Source of the DNA: Bacteroidota bacterium
Lineage (GTDB): Bacteria; Bacteroidota; Bacteroidia; Bacteroidales; F082
Direction of reading: 5' to 3'
NCBI GenBank assembly: GCA_016715945.1
Contig: JADJXJ010000001.1
Location: 930,001-994,000 of the forward strand
DNA length: 64,000 nt
A model generated the notes under the pieces. The model was not told the DNA's origin and did not search any database. It saw only the letters and a program-made list of their open reading frames with translations. Positions 25,005 to 34,034 of this stretch are shown here, piece by piece (the stretch's first letter is position 1; each line of letters begins with the position of its first letter). The translations under genes were made by a program, and so were the position numbers.

Positions 25005-26450
25005 TTAATAGTATCTGTAGCTCTTTACCCTTCCGATATGCCGGGCCAGTCGCACCACCTGGCTGGTGTAGCCAAACTCATTGTCGTACCATAGATACAC
25101 AATGATGGTACGGCCATCGTTCGAAACCTTGGTGTTTGGGCTGTCGAAGATGCAGGCGCACGAATCGCCTATGCCATCCGACGACACAAATTCGGTGGCA
25201 TTGCTGTAGCGTATCTGCTCGATAAGCGGTCCGCGAAGCGATGCATCCAGAAACAACTGGTTCACCTCGTCCACGGTCACCTGCTTGCGCACATCCAGCG
25301 TCAGTATGGCAAGCGACACATTGGGCACCGGAACGCGTACCGCATTGGATGTCAGCTTTCCGGCAAGGCTTGGGATGGCTTTGGTTGCGGCCGAATCGGC
25401 TCCGGTTTCGGTAATCACCATATTGAGCGGTGCAGCCCTTCCGCGGCGTGTTTTTTTGTGAAAGTTATCGAGCAGGTTCTGGTCGTTTGTGTAGGCATGA
25501 ATGGTTTCGATATGCCCTTTCTCGATGCCGTAGTTTTCCTCGATGATCTTCAGGCCGGGCACTATGGCATTGGTGGTGCAGGAGGCCGCCGAAAAGATGG
25601 TTTCTTTGTCAATGTCCACCGCATTCTGGTTCACACCATACACAATGTTTGGAATGTCGCCCTTACCCGGAGCAGTCAGCAGCACCTTGCTGACGCCTTT
25701 GGCCTGCAGGTGTTGCGACAGGCTCTCACGGTCGCGCACCACCCCGGTATTATCAATCACCAGCGCATCGTGTATTCCGTAGGCAGTATAATCAATTTCT
25801 GAAGGACTGTTGGCCGATAAAAATTTGATGATCTGCCCGTTGGCAATCATGGCCGAGTTTTCCAGGTCCTCATTGGCCACACCATTAAACGGGCCGTGCA
25901 CGCTGTCTTTACGGAAAAGCGAGATGCGCTTTCTGATCTCCTCCGGCTTGTTGCTGCGCGTCACTATGGCCCTCAGCCTCAGGTGCGAGCCGTTGCCCGC
26001 AAAAAGAATTAGCTCACGGGCAAGCAAACGACCTATGCGTCCAAAACCGTAAAGCACCACATCCTGGGTACGCGTACTGCGTGGAGGCGCTCCGATGAAC
26101 TCCCTTAGTTTATCCTTTACGAATGAATCCACATCGGGATACTTGTCTTTCTCGTCCGTCCACTCCGAGTTTAGGCGCCCGATGTCTATTCTGGCAGGCG
26201 CAATATCCTGGTTCAGAATGGCTTTTGCAATCATCAGCGAGTCTTGTACCCGCACAGGCTTTTTGAGGATGGTTTCGGCACGGATGTGCTTGTTGAGGAT
26301 CTTGCCTGTGCCGCGGTTCACCAGCACTGAGCGCAAAAGAATGAGTTCAACGGATTTCTCGTACCACAATCGGCTTACCACATTGATGAGCTCGGCAGCT
26401 GCCTGCTCATGATCAATCCAATGGCGGAGTGATGCATCAAACTGTTCCAT
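25005..26450 (-). CDS. gap: Glyceraldehyde-3-phosphate dehydrogenase, N-terminally extended form
   Basis: About 481 residues. A helical extension of about 125 residues precedes the NAD-binding domain (VVLYGFGRIGRLLARELI). The catalytic Cys lies in SAASCTTNAIVPGLKIIEE and the C-terminal WYDNEFGYTSQVVRL is classic GAPDH. It interconverts glyceraldehyde 3-phosphate and 1,3-bisphosphoglycerate. This long form is common in Bacteroidota and some other lineages. Start MEQF at 26450; MPMEQF (26456) is equally possible, and codons further upstream overlap the promoter. Confidence 0.95.
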   Translation of the reverse strand: MEQFDASLRHWIDHEQAAAELINVVSRLWYEKSVELILLRSVLVNRGTGKILNKHIRAETILKKPVRVQDSLMIAKAILNQDIAPARIDIGRLNSEWTDEKDKYPDVDSFVKDKLREFIGAPPRSTRTQDVVLYGFGRIGRLLARELILFAGNGSHLRLRAIVTRSNKPEEIRKRISLFRKDSVHGPFNGVANEDLENSAMIANGQIIKFLSANSPSEIDYTAYGIHDALVIDNTGVVRDRESLSQHLQAKGVSKVLLTAPGKGDIPNIVYGVNQNAVDIDKETIFSAASCTTNAIVPGLKIIEENYGIEKGHIETIHAYTNDQNLLDNFHKKTRRGRAAPLNMVITETGADSAATKAIPSLAGKLTSNAVRVPVPNVSLAILTLDVRKQVTVDEVNQLFLDASLRGPLIEQIRYSNATEFVSSDGIGDSCACIFDSPNTKVSNDGRTIIVYLWYDNEFGYTSQVVRLARHIGRVKSYRYY

Positions 26451-26492
26451 AGGCATTTGGCTAAACGGTTTTGGGTTAACATTGGTTGTGAA

Positions 26493-26500
26493 CAAATGTA
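26493..26500 (-). promoter_or_regulatory. -7 promoter element for gap
   Basis: Minus-strand TACATTTG, exact TAnnTTTG match, about 40 bases before the start. Confidence 0.5.
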
Positions 26501-26550
26501 TAACCTTAATGCAAACGTTTGCACCAGCGTTAAAAAAAAATCAGCAAAAA

Positions 26551-26582
26551 AAAAAACTGCCATGGGTGGCATGGCAGTTTTT
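26551..26582 (-). terminator. Rho-independent terminator of rpoD
   Basis: Perfect stem ACTGCCATG-GGTGG-CATGGCAGT with A and T runs on both sides, so it can end transcription on either strand. It lies 19 bases after the rpoD stop. Confidence 0.9.
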
Positions 26583-26600
26583 ATCTCAGGTTTGCAGATG

Positions 26601-27467
26601 TTATTGTCCGAGATAGGCTTTAAGGAGCCTGTTTCGCGCGTTGTGTTTCAGTTTGCGGATGGCCTTTTCCTTGATCTGGCGCACACGCTCACGGGTGAGG
26701 TCAAACTTGGCGCCGATTTCTTCGAGGGTGTAGGCGTGATTCATCCCGATGCCATAATACATATTGATCACCTCTCTTTCCTTGTCGGCCAGCATGGCCA
26801 GCGAACGCTGTATTTCCTGACCGAGGGATTCGCGCATGAGGGGCTCATCCGTTTCCTCCACATCTTCGGGCACATACTGATCGAAGAACATCATGTCTTC
26901 GTCCTCAATGAGGGGTGCGTCGGTCGAGATGTGACGCGAATTGATTTTCAGCACGGCTTCCACCTTTTGTTCCGGCAGGTCGAGTTCTCGTGCCACTTCC
27001 TCGGTCGAAGGTGTGCGTTGCAGCTGTTGTTCGAGCTGCGACGATACTTTTTTCACCCTGTTCACCTGCCCCACCTGGTTCAGTGGGAGCCTGATGATGC
27101 GTGCCTGTTCGGCCAGGGCCTGCAGAATACTTTGCCTGATCCACCAAACGGCATAGGAGATAAACTTAAACCCACGGGTTTCGTCAAACCTGCGCGCGGC
27201 TTTGATCAAACCAAGGTTGCCCTCGTTGATCAGGTCAGGCAGACTCAGCCCCTGGTTCTGGTATTGCTTGGCCACCGAAACCACGAAACGAAGGTTGGCA
27301 TTAACCAGCCTTTCCAGGGCCTTTTCATCGCCCAGCTTGATGCGCCTTGCGAGCTCCACCTCCTCCTCGGCAGTAATCATCTGTTCCCTGCCAATGTCCT
27401 GGAGGTACTTGTCAAGCGATTGGTTCTCGCGGTTGGTGATTGATTTGGTAATTTTGAGTTGCCTCAT
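26601..27467 (-). CDS. rpoD: Primary sigma factor RpoD/SigA
   Basis: 288 residues, the short Bacteroidota form without region 1.1. Region 1.2 is SLDKYLQDIGREQMITAEEEVELA. Region 2 has LVNANLRFVVSVAKQYQNQGLSLPDLINEGNLGLIKAA and FISYAVWWIRQSILQAL. Region 4.2 ends YTLEEIGAKFDLTRERVRQIKEKAIRKL. Bacteroidota RpoD recognises TTTG/TAnnTTTG promoters, consistent with the -7 elements found throughout this window. It ends at a strong terminator. Confidence 0.97.
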   Translation of the reverse strand: MRQLKITKSITNRENQSLDKYLQDIGREQMITAEEEVELARRIKLGDEKALERLVNANLRFVVSVAKQYQNQGLSLPDLINEGNLGLIKAARRFDETRGFKFISYAVWWIRQSILQALAEQARIIRLPLNQVGQVNRVKKVSSQLEQQLQRTPSTEEVARELDLPEQKVEAVLKINSRHISTDAPLIEDEDMMFFDQYVPEDVEETDEPLMRESLGQEIQRSLAMLADKEREVINMYYGIGMNHAYTLEEIGAKFDLTRERVRQIKEKAIRKLKHNARNRLLKAYLGQ

Positions 27468-27524
27468 AGAATCTATAGTATGTTTAAAATTAACAGTTTA
27501 CTTAACAATTTGTTCATTAGCATT

Positions 27525-27561
27525 ATTCCCTGCCGGCAGGGTTTCGCTGCCCGCAGGGAAT
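27525..27561 (-). other. GC-rich hairpin between the HtrA protease and rpoD genes
   Basis: ATTCCCTGC...GCAGGGAAT outer arms, with an internal perfect palindrome CCCTGCCGGCAGGG giving a competing fold. No T run follows on the minus strand, so a classical terminator is not certain. Confidence 0.5.
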
Positions 27562-27641
27562 GGGGATGTATTTTTGTTTTGAATGGTATGTTGATTGCCT
27601 GGTCGTTCCTTTTACGAAGATTATTGCCTAAGGTTTCATTA

Positions 27642-29120
27642 TTACCTCACAAATTCGAAACTTATGCGCATTCCGTTGGGGTACATACCCTGAACCCTGA
27701 CTGTGCGCGAACGACTGTTGCCTAGCGCCGACTCAAGCTCCTCACGGCTGTCCACGGGCATGCCATTGATTTGCAGAATGATGAAGTCTTTTCCGATACC
27801 ACCGCGACGCAGCACACCATCGCGCACATCTGTCACCTTCAGACCGGATTTGATTTTCAGCTCATCTTTTTCCGACTGCGAGAGCCGTGCAAGATTGGCG
27901 CCAAGGTCGGCATTGAAAAAGCTGGCTTCACGGGTAACTACTTTGGTATTCCCGTCCTGGTTGCGCAATTTGACATTCACCGTACGGGTCTGGCCATTGC
28001 GAAGGGTGAGAATCTCAACCACATCGCCCGGTCGGTACTGGCCCACAACTTCAAGCAGCTGCGAAAGCGAATTGACGGGTCGTTTGTTGATTTCGAGGAT
28101 CACATCGCCCGATTTGATGCCGGCTTCGGCAGCCCCGCCGTTCTCGGTTACCCTGGCCACATACACCCCCTTAATGTTTTCTTCACCTGTTTTGTTGGCC
28201 AGCTCCTCATCCATTTCACGGATTTCCACACCAATGAAAGCGCGCTGAGGTTCGCCGAAACGGATGATGTCGTCCACGATCTTGCGCACAATATTGCCCG
28301 GAATAGCAAAGCTGTAGCCTTCGTAAACCCCTGTGCGCGAGGCGATGGCAGCATTGATGCCGATTAGCTCGCCGGAGGTATTGACAAGCGCACCCCCGCT
28401 GTTCCCACGGTTAATCACCGCATCGGTCTGAATGAAGGAATCGATGGACGAACGATTACCCAAAATATTGATGTTACGAGCCTTGGCACTCACAATACCG
28501 GCTGTTACCGTGGAAGTTAGGTTGAATGGATTACCCACCGCAAGCACCCACTCCCCAACCTTTACTTCGTCGGAATTGCCAAAAACAAGGAAAGGCAGGT
28601 TGCGACCGTCCACCTTGATGAGTGCAATATCGGTAGTGGGGTCCGTACCCACAATTTCGGCTGTCATGCGGCGCCTGTCGTTGAAGGTAACCTCAATTTT
28701 GTCGGCGCCTTCCACCACGTGGTTGTTGGTCACGATGTAGCCATCCGACGACAACACCACTCCCGAACCAAACCCGACCACACTGCGCTGATTCTGATGA
28801 AAAGGACTGCCATAGAGGTACTCGCGCAACGAACCAAAGAAATCGTCGTAGGTTGAGGTGCGTGTGCGCATTTCCGTTCGAATGTGCACCACAGCATTTA
28901 CAGTGGTTTCAGCAGCTTCCACAAAACTGATTTCGGCCGGCATGGCTGCCAGACGGGCCTGATGTATGCTTGGCATATCAGGCTGCACGGCAGTGCGGGG
29001 CAACTGATTTTGCAGTATGTCGCCCTGCGGTTTGCTGTTCGAGGAAACAATGAGATAAATCAACAGAATGATTCCTCCGCCCAACATGCCCCAGAATAAG
29101 TCTTTAACTTTCCTGCTCAT
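27642..29120 (-). CDS. HtrA/DegP-type periplasmic serine protease
   Basis: About 492 residues. One N-terminal membrane helix (LFWGMLGGGIILLIYLIVSS) precedes the trypsin-like domain with the triad His in VTNNHVVEGADK, Asp in TTDIALIKVDG and Ser in GNSGGALVNTSG. Two PDZ domains follow (about 300-390 and 410-492), with GGAAEAGIKSGDVILEIN in the first. It degrades or refolds damaged envelope proteins. The start MSRKVKDL (29120) is preferred over codons extending to 29171. Confidence 0.93.
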   Translation of the reverse strand: MSRKVKDLFWGMLGGGIILLIYLIVSSNSKPQGDILQNQLPRTAVQPDMPSIHQARLAAMPAEISFVEAAETTVNAVVHIRTEMRTRTSTYDDFFGSLREYLYGSPFHQNQRSVVGFGSGVVLSSDGYIVTNNHVVEGADKIEVTFNDRRRMTAEIVGTDPTTDIALIKVDGRNLPFLVFGNSDEVKVGEWVLAVGNPFNLTSTVTAGIVSAKARNINILGNRSSIDSFIQTDAVINRGNSGGALVNTSGELIGINAAIASRTGVYEGYSFAIPGNIVRKIVDDIIRFGEPQRAFIGVEIREMDEELANKTGEENIKGVYVARVTENGGAAEAGIKSGDVILEINKRPVNSLSQLLEVVGQYRPGDVVEILTLRNGQTRTVNVKLRNQDGNTKVVTREASFFNADLGANLARLSQSEKDELKIKSGLKVTDVRDGVLRRGGIGKDFIILQINGMPVDSREELESALGNSRSRTVRVQGMYPNGMRISFEFVR

Positions 29121-29227
29121 ATCTGTCTTTTTTGATGAAACGTAATTGTTTGTTTTCTGTTTTTTTGTCAATGTTAATTCGTGTTAACACCTGATAAAAG
29201 AAATTTAAAGGGTTCGTCAAATCTGTC

Positions 29228-29235
29228 TAAATTTG
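29228..29235 (+). promoter_or_regulatory. -7 promoter element for the dapF operon
   Basis: TAAATTTG, exact TAnnTTTG match, 59 bases before dapF. Confidence 0.5.
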
Positions 29236-29294
29236 CTACAAAAAGCGCACCAGGCCACACACAATGCCTTGCCCTTAACGTAATTTAACGCTGC

Positions 29295-30098
29295 ATGAAT
29301 ACTTCCCGCCCTCATGAGTTAAAGTTCTGGAAATACCATGGTGCCGGCAACGATTTTATCATGGTTGACAACCGGCAGGATGCGCTTGATTTCGGGCCGG
29401 AACTCGTGCGGTTTCTTTGCGACCGACATTTTGGCATCGGGGCCGATGGCCTGATACGTATAGAAAACGCTGAAGGTTGCGATTTCAGGATGATTTATCA
29501 CAATTCCGATGGTTTGGAGGGCAGCATGTGTGGCAACGGAGGGCGCTCCGCAGCGGCTTTTGCGCTCGAAAATGGCATTGCACCTGCCCACAGCCGCTTT
29601 CTGGCATTCGACGGTATGCACGAAGCCTGGGTCGAAAAAAAAGATAACGGACTGTTTCACGTGCGGCTCAGCATGGCCGATGTGGCTGCATATCAGGAGC
29701 ATGGCGATGACCTCATCATCAACACCGGCTCACCGCATTACATCAAAAAAGTAGCGCATGTAGATGCAGTGGATGTGAATAACGAAGGCCGCCGGATACG
29801 GTACGACAAACAGATCTCGCGCGACGGGGTGAACGTCAACTTTGTTCAATTTGAGGGAGCCTCGCTGAAAGTGCGCACGTACGAGCGTGGTGTGGAGTGC
29901 GAAACCCTGGCCTGCGGCACAGGCGTAACCGCATCAGCCATAGCCAACTGCATCTGGAACGGCATCACCAGCTCGCACATCCGGACACTGGGAGGGGAAC
30001 TGAAGGTCAGCCTCTTAAAGGATGGTGAGCTGTTCAGGGATATTTACCTCGAGGGGCCGGTGCAGAAAGTTTTCAGTGGCTCAATCTGTATCTACTAA
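29295..30098 (+). CDS. dapF: Diaminopimelate epimerase
   Basis: 267 residues. The two catalytic cysteines are in SMCGNGGRSAAAF and ECETLACGTGVTASAIA. The start MNTSRPHELKFWKYHGAGNDF contains the family's KxxGxGNDF motif. It converts LL- to meso-diaminopimelate for lysine and peptidoglycan synthesis. It is first in an operon with a GNAT enzyme, mltG, a phosphohexomutase and a TPR lipoprotein, several of which serve the cell wall. Confidence 0.96.
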   Translation: MNTSRPHELKFWKYHGAGNDFIMVDNRQDALDFGPELVRFLCDRHFGIGADGLIRIENAEGCDFRMIYHNSDGLEGSMCGNGGRSAAAFALENGIAPAHSRFLAFDGMHEAWVEKKDNGLFHVRLSMADVAAYQEHGDDLIINTGSPHYIKKVAHVDAVDVNNEGRRIRYDKQISRDGVNVNFVQFEGASLKVRTYERGVECETLACGTGVTASAIANCIWNGITSSHIRTLGGELKVSLLKDGELFRDIYLEGPVQKVFSGSICIY

Positions 30099-30109
30099 TC
30101 TCACAGAAG

Positions 30110-30649
30110 ATGTTTGCCTCATCCGACAAAATATCACTCAGGGCAGTTGAGCCTGCCGATGCAGCCCTCATGTACGCCTGGGAAAACGATCAGAACGTGT
30201 GGGTACATGGCGACAACCTGCTGCCCTACGCGCTTTTCGAGATTGAACAATTTATCCTTGAGGGGCATGATTTTTACCGGAACAGGCAGGCCAGGTTTAT
30301 GATTGATTATCAAACCAATGGAAGCAAAGAAACTGTAGGCATGGCCGACCTGTTTGATTTCCACCCGCACCACCGCCGGGCAGGTGTAGGAATATATGTG
30401 GCACCGGCATTCAGGCATCGTGGTATTGCCAAAACGGCCATCGGGCTGCTCAAGGAATATGCCTTCGAAACGCTCGAGCTTCATCAGATCTATTGCCATG
30501 TACTGGCTGAAAACAACATCAGTTTGAAACTGTTTGAATCTGCCGGATTTGAAAAAACCGCTGTCATGAAAGCCTGGATTTTCAGAAACGGCGACTTTCA
30601 CGACCAGGTGCTGATGCAGTTGTTCAACCCTAAACACAAAGAACCATGA
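30110..30649 (+). CDS. GNAT-family N-acetyltransferase
   Basis: 179 residues of the RimJ/RimL-like type: ISLRAVEPADAALMYAWEND at the start, VGIYVAPAFRHRGIAKTAIG forming the acetyl-CoA loop, and NISLKLFESAGFEKTAVMK near the end. Substrate unknown. It starts 11 bases after dapF and overlaps mltG by 4 bases, so it is coupled to both. Confidence 0.88.
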   Translation: MFASSDKISLRAVEPADAALMYAWENDQNVWVHGDNLLPYALFEIEQFILEGHDFYRNRQARFMIDYQTNGSKETVGMADLFDFHPHHRRAGVGIYVAPAFRHRGIAKTAIGLLKEYAFETLELHQIYCHVLAENNISLKLFESAGFEKTAVMKAWIFRNGDFHDQVLMQLFNPKHKEP

Positions 30650-31719
30650 GTGCATACTATACTTCGGGCAGAGACCGCAGACGGCGCATGCTGAGACGAA
30701 GTTTAGGAATAATCACGCTTTTTTTGCTGCTTTTGTTTGCTGCAGCCGTACTGGTGTATATCACATTTTTCCGTCCTAACACCTACACTTCGGGACTACC
30801 GGTGGCCGAACTGATTATTCCCACCGGAAGCGACTTCGATAAAGCCAAAGAAATCATTTATGGCAAAGGCCTGGTCGAAAGCCGGACAACCTTCGAGTGG
30901 GCGGCATTCTGGTTGCAATACCACAAAAGTGTACGACCGGGTTACTACCTTGTTTACCCCGACATGAGCAACCTCGAGCTGTTGCGTATACTCCGTTCGG
31001 GGAGGCAGACCCCGGTCAAAGTCACATTCAACAGCCTGCGCGATGTGTATCAGCTTGCAGCAAGAGTTGGCGGACAGATTGAAGCAGATTCCGCATCCAT
31101 AGCCAGCCTGCTGAGCGACTCGGCATATCTGGCTTTTCTGGGCTATAACCATCAGACTATTCCGGCCCTCTTCATACCCAACACCTACGAGTTTTACTGG
31201 ACGACGACTGCAGAGGGTTTTGTTTCGCGCATGTTTCAGGAGCACAAACGTTTCTGGAACGAATCGCGGCGCGCCAAAGCCGAACAGATACCGCTCAGTC
31301 CGCTTGAGGTGAGCATTTTAGCTTCGATTGTGGAAAAAGAAACCAACAAAAACGACGAAAAACCCATTATAGCCGGGGTTTACATCAACCGGCTCCGCGG
31401 TGGCTGGAGGTTGCAGGCCGATCCCACCCTGGTTTTTGCCACACGCGATTTCGAAGCAAGACGAATTGTTGATTTTCACCTCAATTTCAACTCTCCGTAC
31501 AACACCTATATGTACCCTGGTCTGCCCCCAGGCCCCATCTGCATCCCCTCAATCAGCTCCATCGATGCAGTGCTGAATCATCAAAAGCACAGGTTTCTGT
31601 ATTTTTGTGCACGCGACGACTTGTCGGGCTACCACGCTTTTGCCGAAACATACGAGCAACACCAGTACAACGCCTGGAAATACCGACGGGCGCTCGACAG
31701 GTTAAACATCAGGAGATAA
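30646..31719 (+). CDS. mltG: Endolytic murein transglycosylase MltG
   Basis: 357 residues. A basic start (SGRDRRRRMLRRS) precedes one membrane helix (about 24-46). The LysM-like part follows, then the YceG domain with the catalytic Glu in LASIVEKETNKNDEKP and the conserved GGWRLQADPTLVFA and YPGLPPGPICIPS segments. MltG cuts nascent glycan strands and sets their length at the cytoplasmic membrane. It shares an operon with dapF. Confidence 0.94.
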   Translation: MSAYYTSGRDRRRRMLRRSLGIITLFLLLLFAAAVLVYITFFRPNTYTSGLPVAELIIPTGSDFDKAKEIIYGKGLVESRTTFEWAAFWLQYHKSVRPGYYLVYPDMSNLELLRILRSGRQTPVKVTFNSLRDVYQLAARVGGQIEADSASIASLLSDSAYLAFLGYNHQTIPALFIPNTYEFYWTTTAEGFVSRMFQEHKRFWNESRRAKAEQIPLSPLEVSILASIVEKETNKNDEKPIIAGVYINRLRGGWRLQADPTLVFATRDFEARRIVDFHLNFNSPYNTYMYPGLPPGPICIPSISSIDAVLNHQKHRFLYFCARDDLSGYHAFAETYEQHQYNAWKYRRALDRLNIRR

Positions 31720-31725
31720 AACCTT

Positions 31726-33072
31726 ATGATAAAAGCCTTTAAAGCCTACGATATCAGAGGAGTATGGGACAGAGACCTGAATGCGGACATGGTTTACCGC
31801 ATCGGTTTTTTTCTGCCACAGATACTCGAAGCCAACCATATCCTCGTGGGCCGCGATGCCCGCAATTCCTCCCCTGCCCTTTTTGAAGCGCTCTGCAAGG
31901 GCATAACCGATGCCGGTGTTTCGGTATCGGATGCAGGCATCACCACTACCCCCATGATTTATTGGGGAACTGGCAGATATGGATTTCCAGGGTCGGTAAT
32001 GATTACCGCCTCGCACAACCCGCCGGAATATAACGGCTTGAAAGTATCCGCCAGAAACGTAGTCCCTGTGGGCTACGACAATGGCCTCAGCCGTCTGGAA
32101 AAACTTGTCGAAAACGGGACAATCGAATCAAAAGCCAGGAAAGGAGAAGTTAAGCAATTCGATTTCAGGGAAGCCTACCTCGAATTTCTTTCCCAATACA
32201 AGAGCGACTTTTCCAATCTGCGCATCGGGGTTGATTGCAGCAATGGAATGGCCTGCCTGTTGGTTAAATCCCTGCTCGACAAAGATGCGTTCTACATTAA
32301 TGACCTGATCGACGGCAATTTTCCCGGGCATGAACCTAACCCTTTGGAACCTGAAAACCAGGAACAAATCAAGCAACTAGTTGTCAACCGCCGTTGCGAT
32401 ATCGGTCTTATCTTCGACGGGGATGCCGACCGGGTGATGTTTATCGACGAAAACGGCCGTTTTGTTTCGCCCGACCTGATCATTGCCCTGATGGGGCATT
32501 ACTTTTTCGAGTTTAAAGGAGGCAAGGGGCCGGTGCTTCAGGACATCCGCAGCAGCCGTGCCATTGCCGAATACCTCAGCCAATTTGGCGCCGAAGTGCA
32601 CACCTGGCGTGTTGGCCGGGCCTACGGAGCAGGCAAGCTCCGCGAGATAGACGGAATCTACGGTGGCGAGCTCGCCGGTCATTATTACTTCCGCGATTTT
32701 TATTACTCCGACTCGGCCATGCTGGCAGCGCTCATTGTGCTCAGGCTGGTCAGCCAGTTCAAAGAAGCAGGTTTTTCGTTCTCACAGCTCATCAGGCATA
32801 TCTCGGCCTACCACAGCACAGGCGAAATTAATTTCAGGATAAGCAAAAAACAGGAAGCCATGGATGCGGTACTGGAGCACTTTATGACCAAGGAAAAACC
32901 TGTTTCTTTCATGGATTTCGACGGTTACCGACTCGATTATCCGGATTATTGGTTCAACATCCGCCCCAGCAATACCGAACCCTACCTGCGTTTTCTGGCC
33001 GAAGCCCGCACAGCAGAAAAATTGCAGGAGATCGAACACAGGGTAAAAACCATCGTATCACAATTTGACTAA
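31726..33072 (+). CDS. Phosphomannomutase/phosphoglucomutase
   Basis: 448 residues of the alpha-D-phosphohexomutase family. The phosphoserine loop is MITASHNPPEYNG, the metal loop is FDGDADRVMF, the sugar-binding loop is GGELAGHYYFRD and the C-terminal phosphate site is RPSNTEPYLRFLAEA. It interconverts hexose 1- and 6-phosphates for glycan precursors. It starts 6 bases after mltG; the sugar preference cannot be read from sequence alone. Confidence 0.93.
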   Translation: MIKAFKAYDIRGVWDRDLNADMVYRIGFFLPQILEANHILVGRDARNSSPALFEALCKGITDAGVSVSDAGITTTPMIYWGTGRYGFPGSVMITASHNPPEYNGLKVSARNVVPVGYDNGLSRLEKLVENGTIESKARKGEVKQFDFREAYLEFLSQYKSDFSNLRIGVDCSNGMACLLVKSLLDKDAFYINDLIDGNFPGHEPNPLEPENQEQIKQLVVNRRCDIGLIFDGDADRVMFIDENGRFVSPDLIIALMGHYFFEFKGGKGPVLQDIRSSRAIAEYLSQFGAEVHTWRVGRAYGAGKLREIDGIYGGELAGHYYFRDFYYSDSAMLAALIVLRLVSQFKEAGFSFSQLIRHISAYHSTGEINFRISKKQEAMDAVLEHFMTKEKPVSFMDFDGYRLDYPDYWFNIRPSNTEPYLRFLAEARTAEKLQEIEHRVKTIVSQFD

Positions 33073-33075
33073 CAC

Positions 33076-33492
33076 ATGTATCTGAATATCAAACTAATCG
33101 CACCTTTTCTACTGATGCTCGTCCTGGTGAGTTGTGGCACTAAGGAAGAGAAATTTCGCCATCACCTCGAAAACGGCATCGACCTGATCTATCAGGCCAG
33201 ACATCGCGAAGCAGAAGCTGAATTGACCAAAGCCCTGAAATACAAACCCGACTCACACGAAGCGGTGTATTATCTGGGTGCATGCCGCCGCTCGCTGGGC
33301 GATGTGGAAGGCGCCAAGGCCCGGTTCGAAGAGGCCATCCGGCTCAATCCGCAATATCCTGACCCCTACCTTGGGCTTGCACTCATCTATCAGGATGTTT
33401 ATCAGGACAGGGATATGGCCTGCCATTACTTTGTGATGGCCGAAGACCTGGGCATGAAAAGCCTGATGGACTATACAAAAAGGTGCAGGTAG
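33076..33492 (+). CDS. Small TPR lipoprotein
   Basis: 138 residues. The signal peptide ends in a lipobox LVLVSC (Cys near residue 21). At least two TPR units follow, for example AEAELTKALKYKPDSHEAVYYLG and AKARFEEAIRLNPQYPDPYLG. Such lipoproteins are assembly scaffolds. It begins 3 bases after the phosphohexomutase gene and closes the dapF operon. Confidence 0.85.
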   Translation: MYLNIKLIAPFLLMLVLVSCGTKEEKFRHHLENGIDLIYQARHREAEAELTKALKYKPDSHEAVYYLGACRRSLGDVEGAKARFEEAIRLNPQYPDPYLGLALIYQDVYQDRDMACHYFVMAEDLGMKSLMDYTKRCR

Positions 33493-33503
33493 CTCAGCGA
33501 TTG

Positions 33504-33941
33504 TCAAACCTGGGTGGCCAGCCCCTGAACAAGTTTTTTCAGCGCCTCGGCTTTGCTGGCATCACCAAGGCATTCCATCACCTTGTGCTTAAACTTCCAG
33601 CAGGTCATCTGTCGTTTTGACATTTGTCTGCTCAATTCGTATGACGATATGTCCGGATTGCAACAAACCGAGACAGCTATCCGGAAGGCCTCATTGAGCG
33701 GAATCTTGCAGCGGTGAAACACAGTGTGCGCCAGCGCCGATTCCTCGGTCTTGCACCTGGTGCAGCGACGCGAATGCGGACGCTTTCCTTTGCAGAAATT
33801 GGTGTGACCACATTTGCGGCACACAAAACCATCACGCCATTTAATGTCGGCAAGCATGGCCAGCAGGGCATCCTCCGTGGGCTGTTCATCAATGCCGTTT
33901 TCAACGGAATTTACCTGAAGCTTGTCTGCCTCAACCATCAT
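33504..33941 (-). CDS. Stand-alone IS1595-type transposase zinc-ribbon protein
   Basis: 145 residues. It has the N-terminal zinc ribbon of IS1595/ISPna2 transposases: IKWRDGFVCRKCGHTNFC, then RRCTRCKTEESALAHTVFHRCKIPL, then a helix-turn-helix-like SSYELSRQMSKRQMTCWKFKHKV. The DDE catalytic domain, normally about 150 more residues, is missing, yet the frame is intact and ends cleanly. It may be a domesticated DNA-binding protein or a decayed element. No inverted repeats were seen. It has its own -7 element at 33971-33978 (minus-strand TAAATTTG). Confidence 0.75.
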   Translation of the reverse strand: MMVEADKLQVNSVENGIDEQPTEDALLAMLADIKWRDGFVCRKCGHTNFCKGKRPHSRRCTRCKTEESALAHTVFHRCKIPLNEAFRIAVSVCCNPDISSYELSRQMSKRQMTCWKFKHKVMECLGDASKAEALKKLVQGLATQV

Positions 33942-33970
33942 TGGTTATACCTTTGGAACAAAATTTGCTG

Positions 33971-33978
33971 CAAATTTA
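33971..33978 (-). promoter_or_regulatory. -7 promoter element for the zinc-ribbon gene
   Basis: Minus-strand TAAATTTG, exact TAnnTTTG match, 30 bases before the start. Confidence 0.45.
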
Positions 33979-34011
33979 ACAAAAGTGATATTCAAGCGAT
34001 TTAAAATTTTA

Positions 34012-34019
34012 TACTTTTG
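34012..34019 (+). promoter_or_regulatory. -7 promoter element for the thioredoxin lipoprotein gene
   Basis: TACTTTTG, exact TAnnTTTG match, 15 bases before the ATG at 34035. It excludes the upstream in-frame TTG at 34017 as a start. Confidence 0.55.
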
Positions 34020-34034
34020 CACAAACTTTTAATA

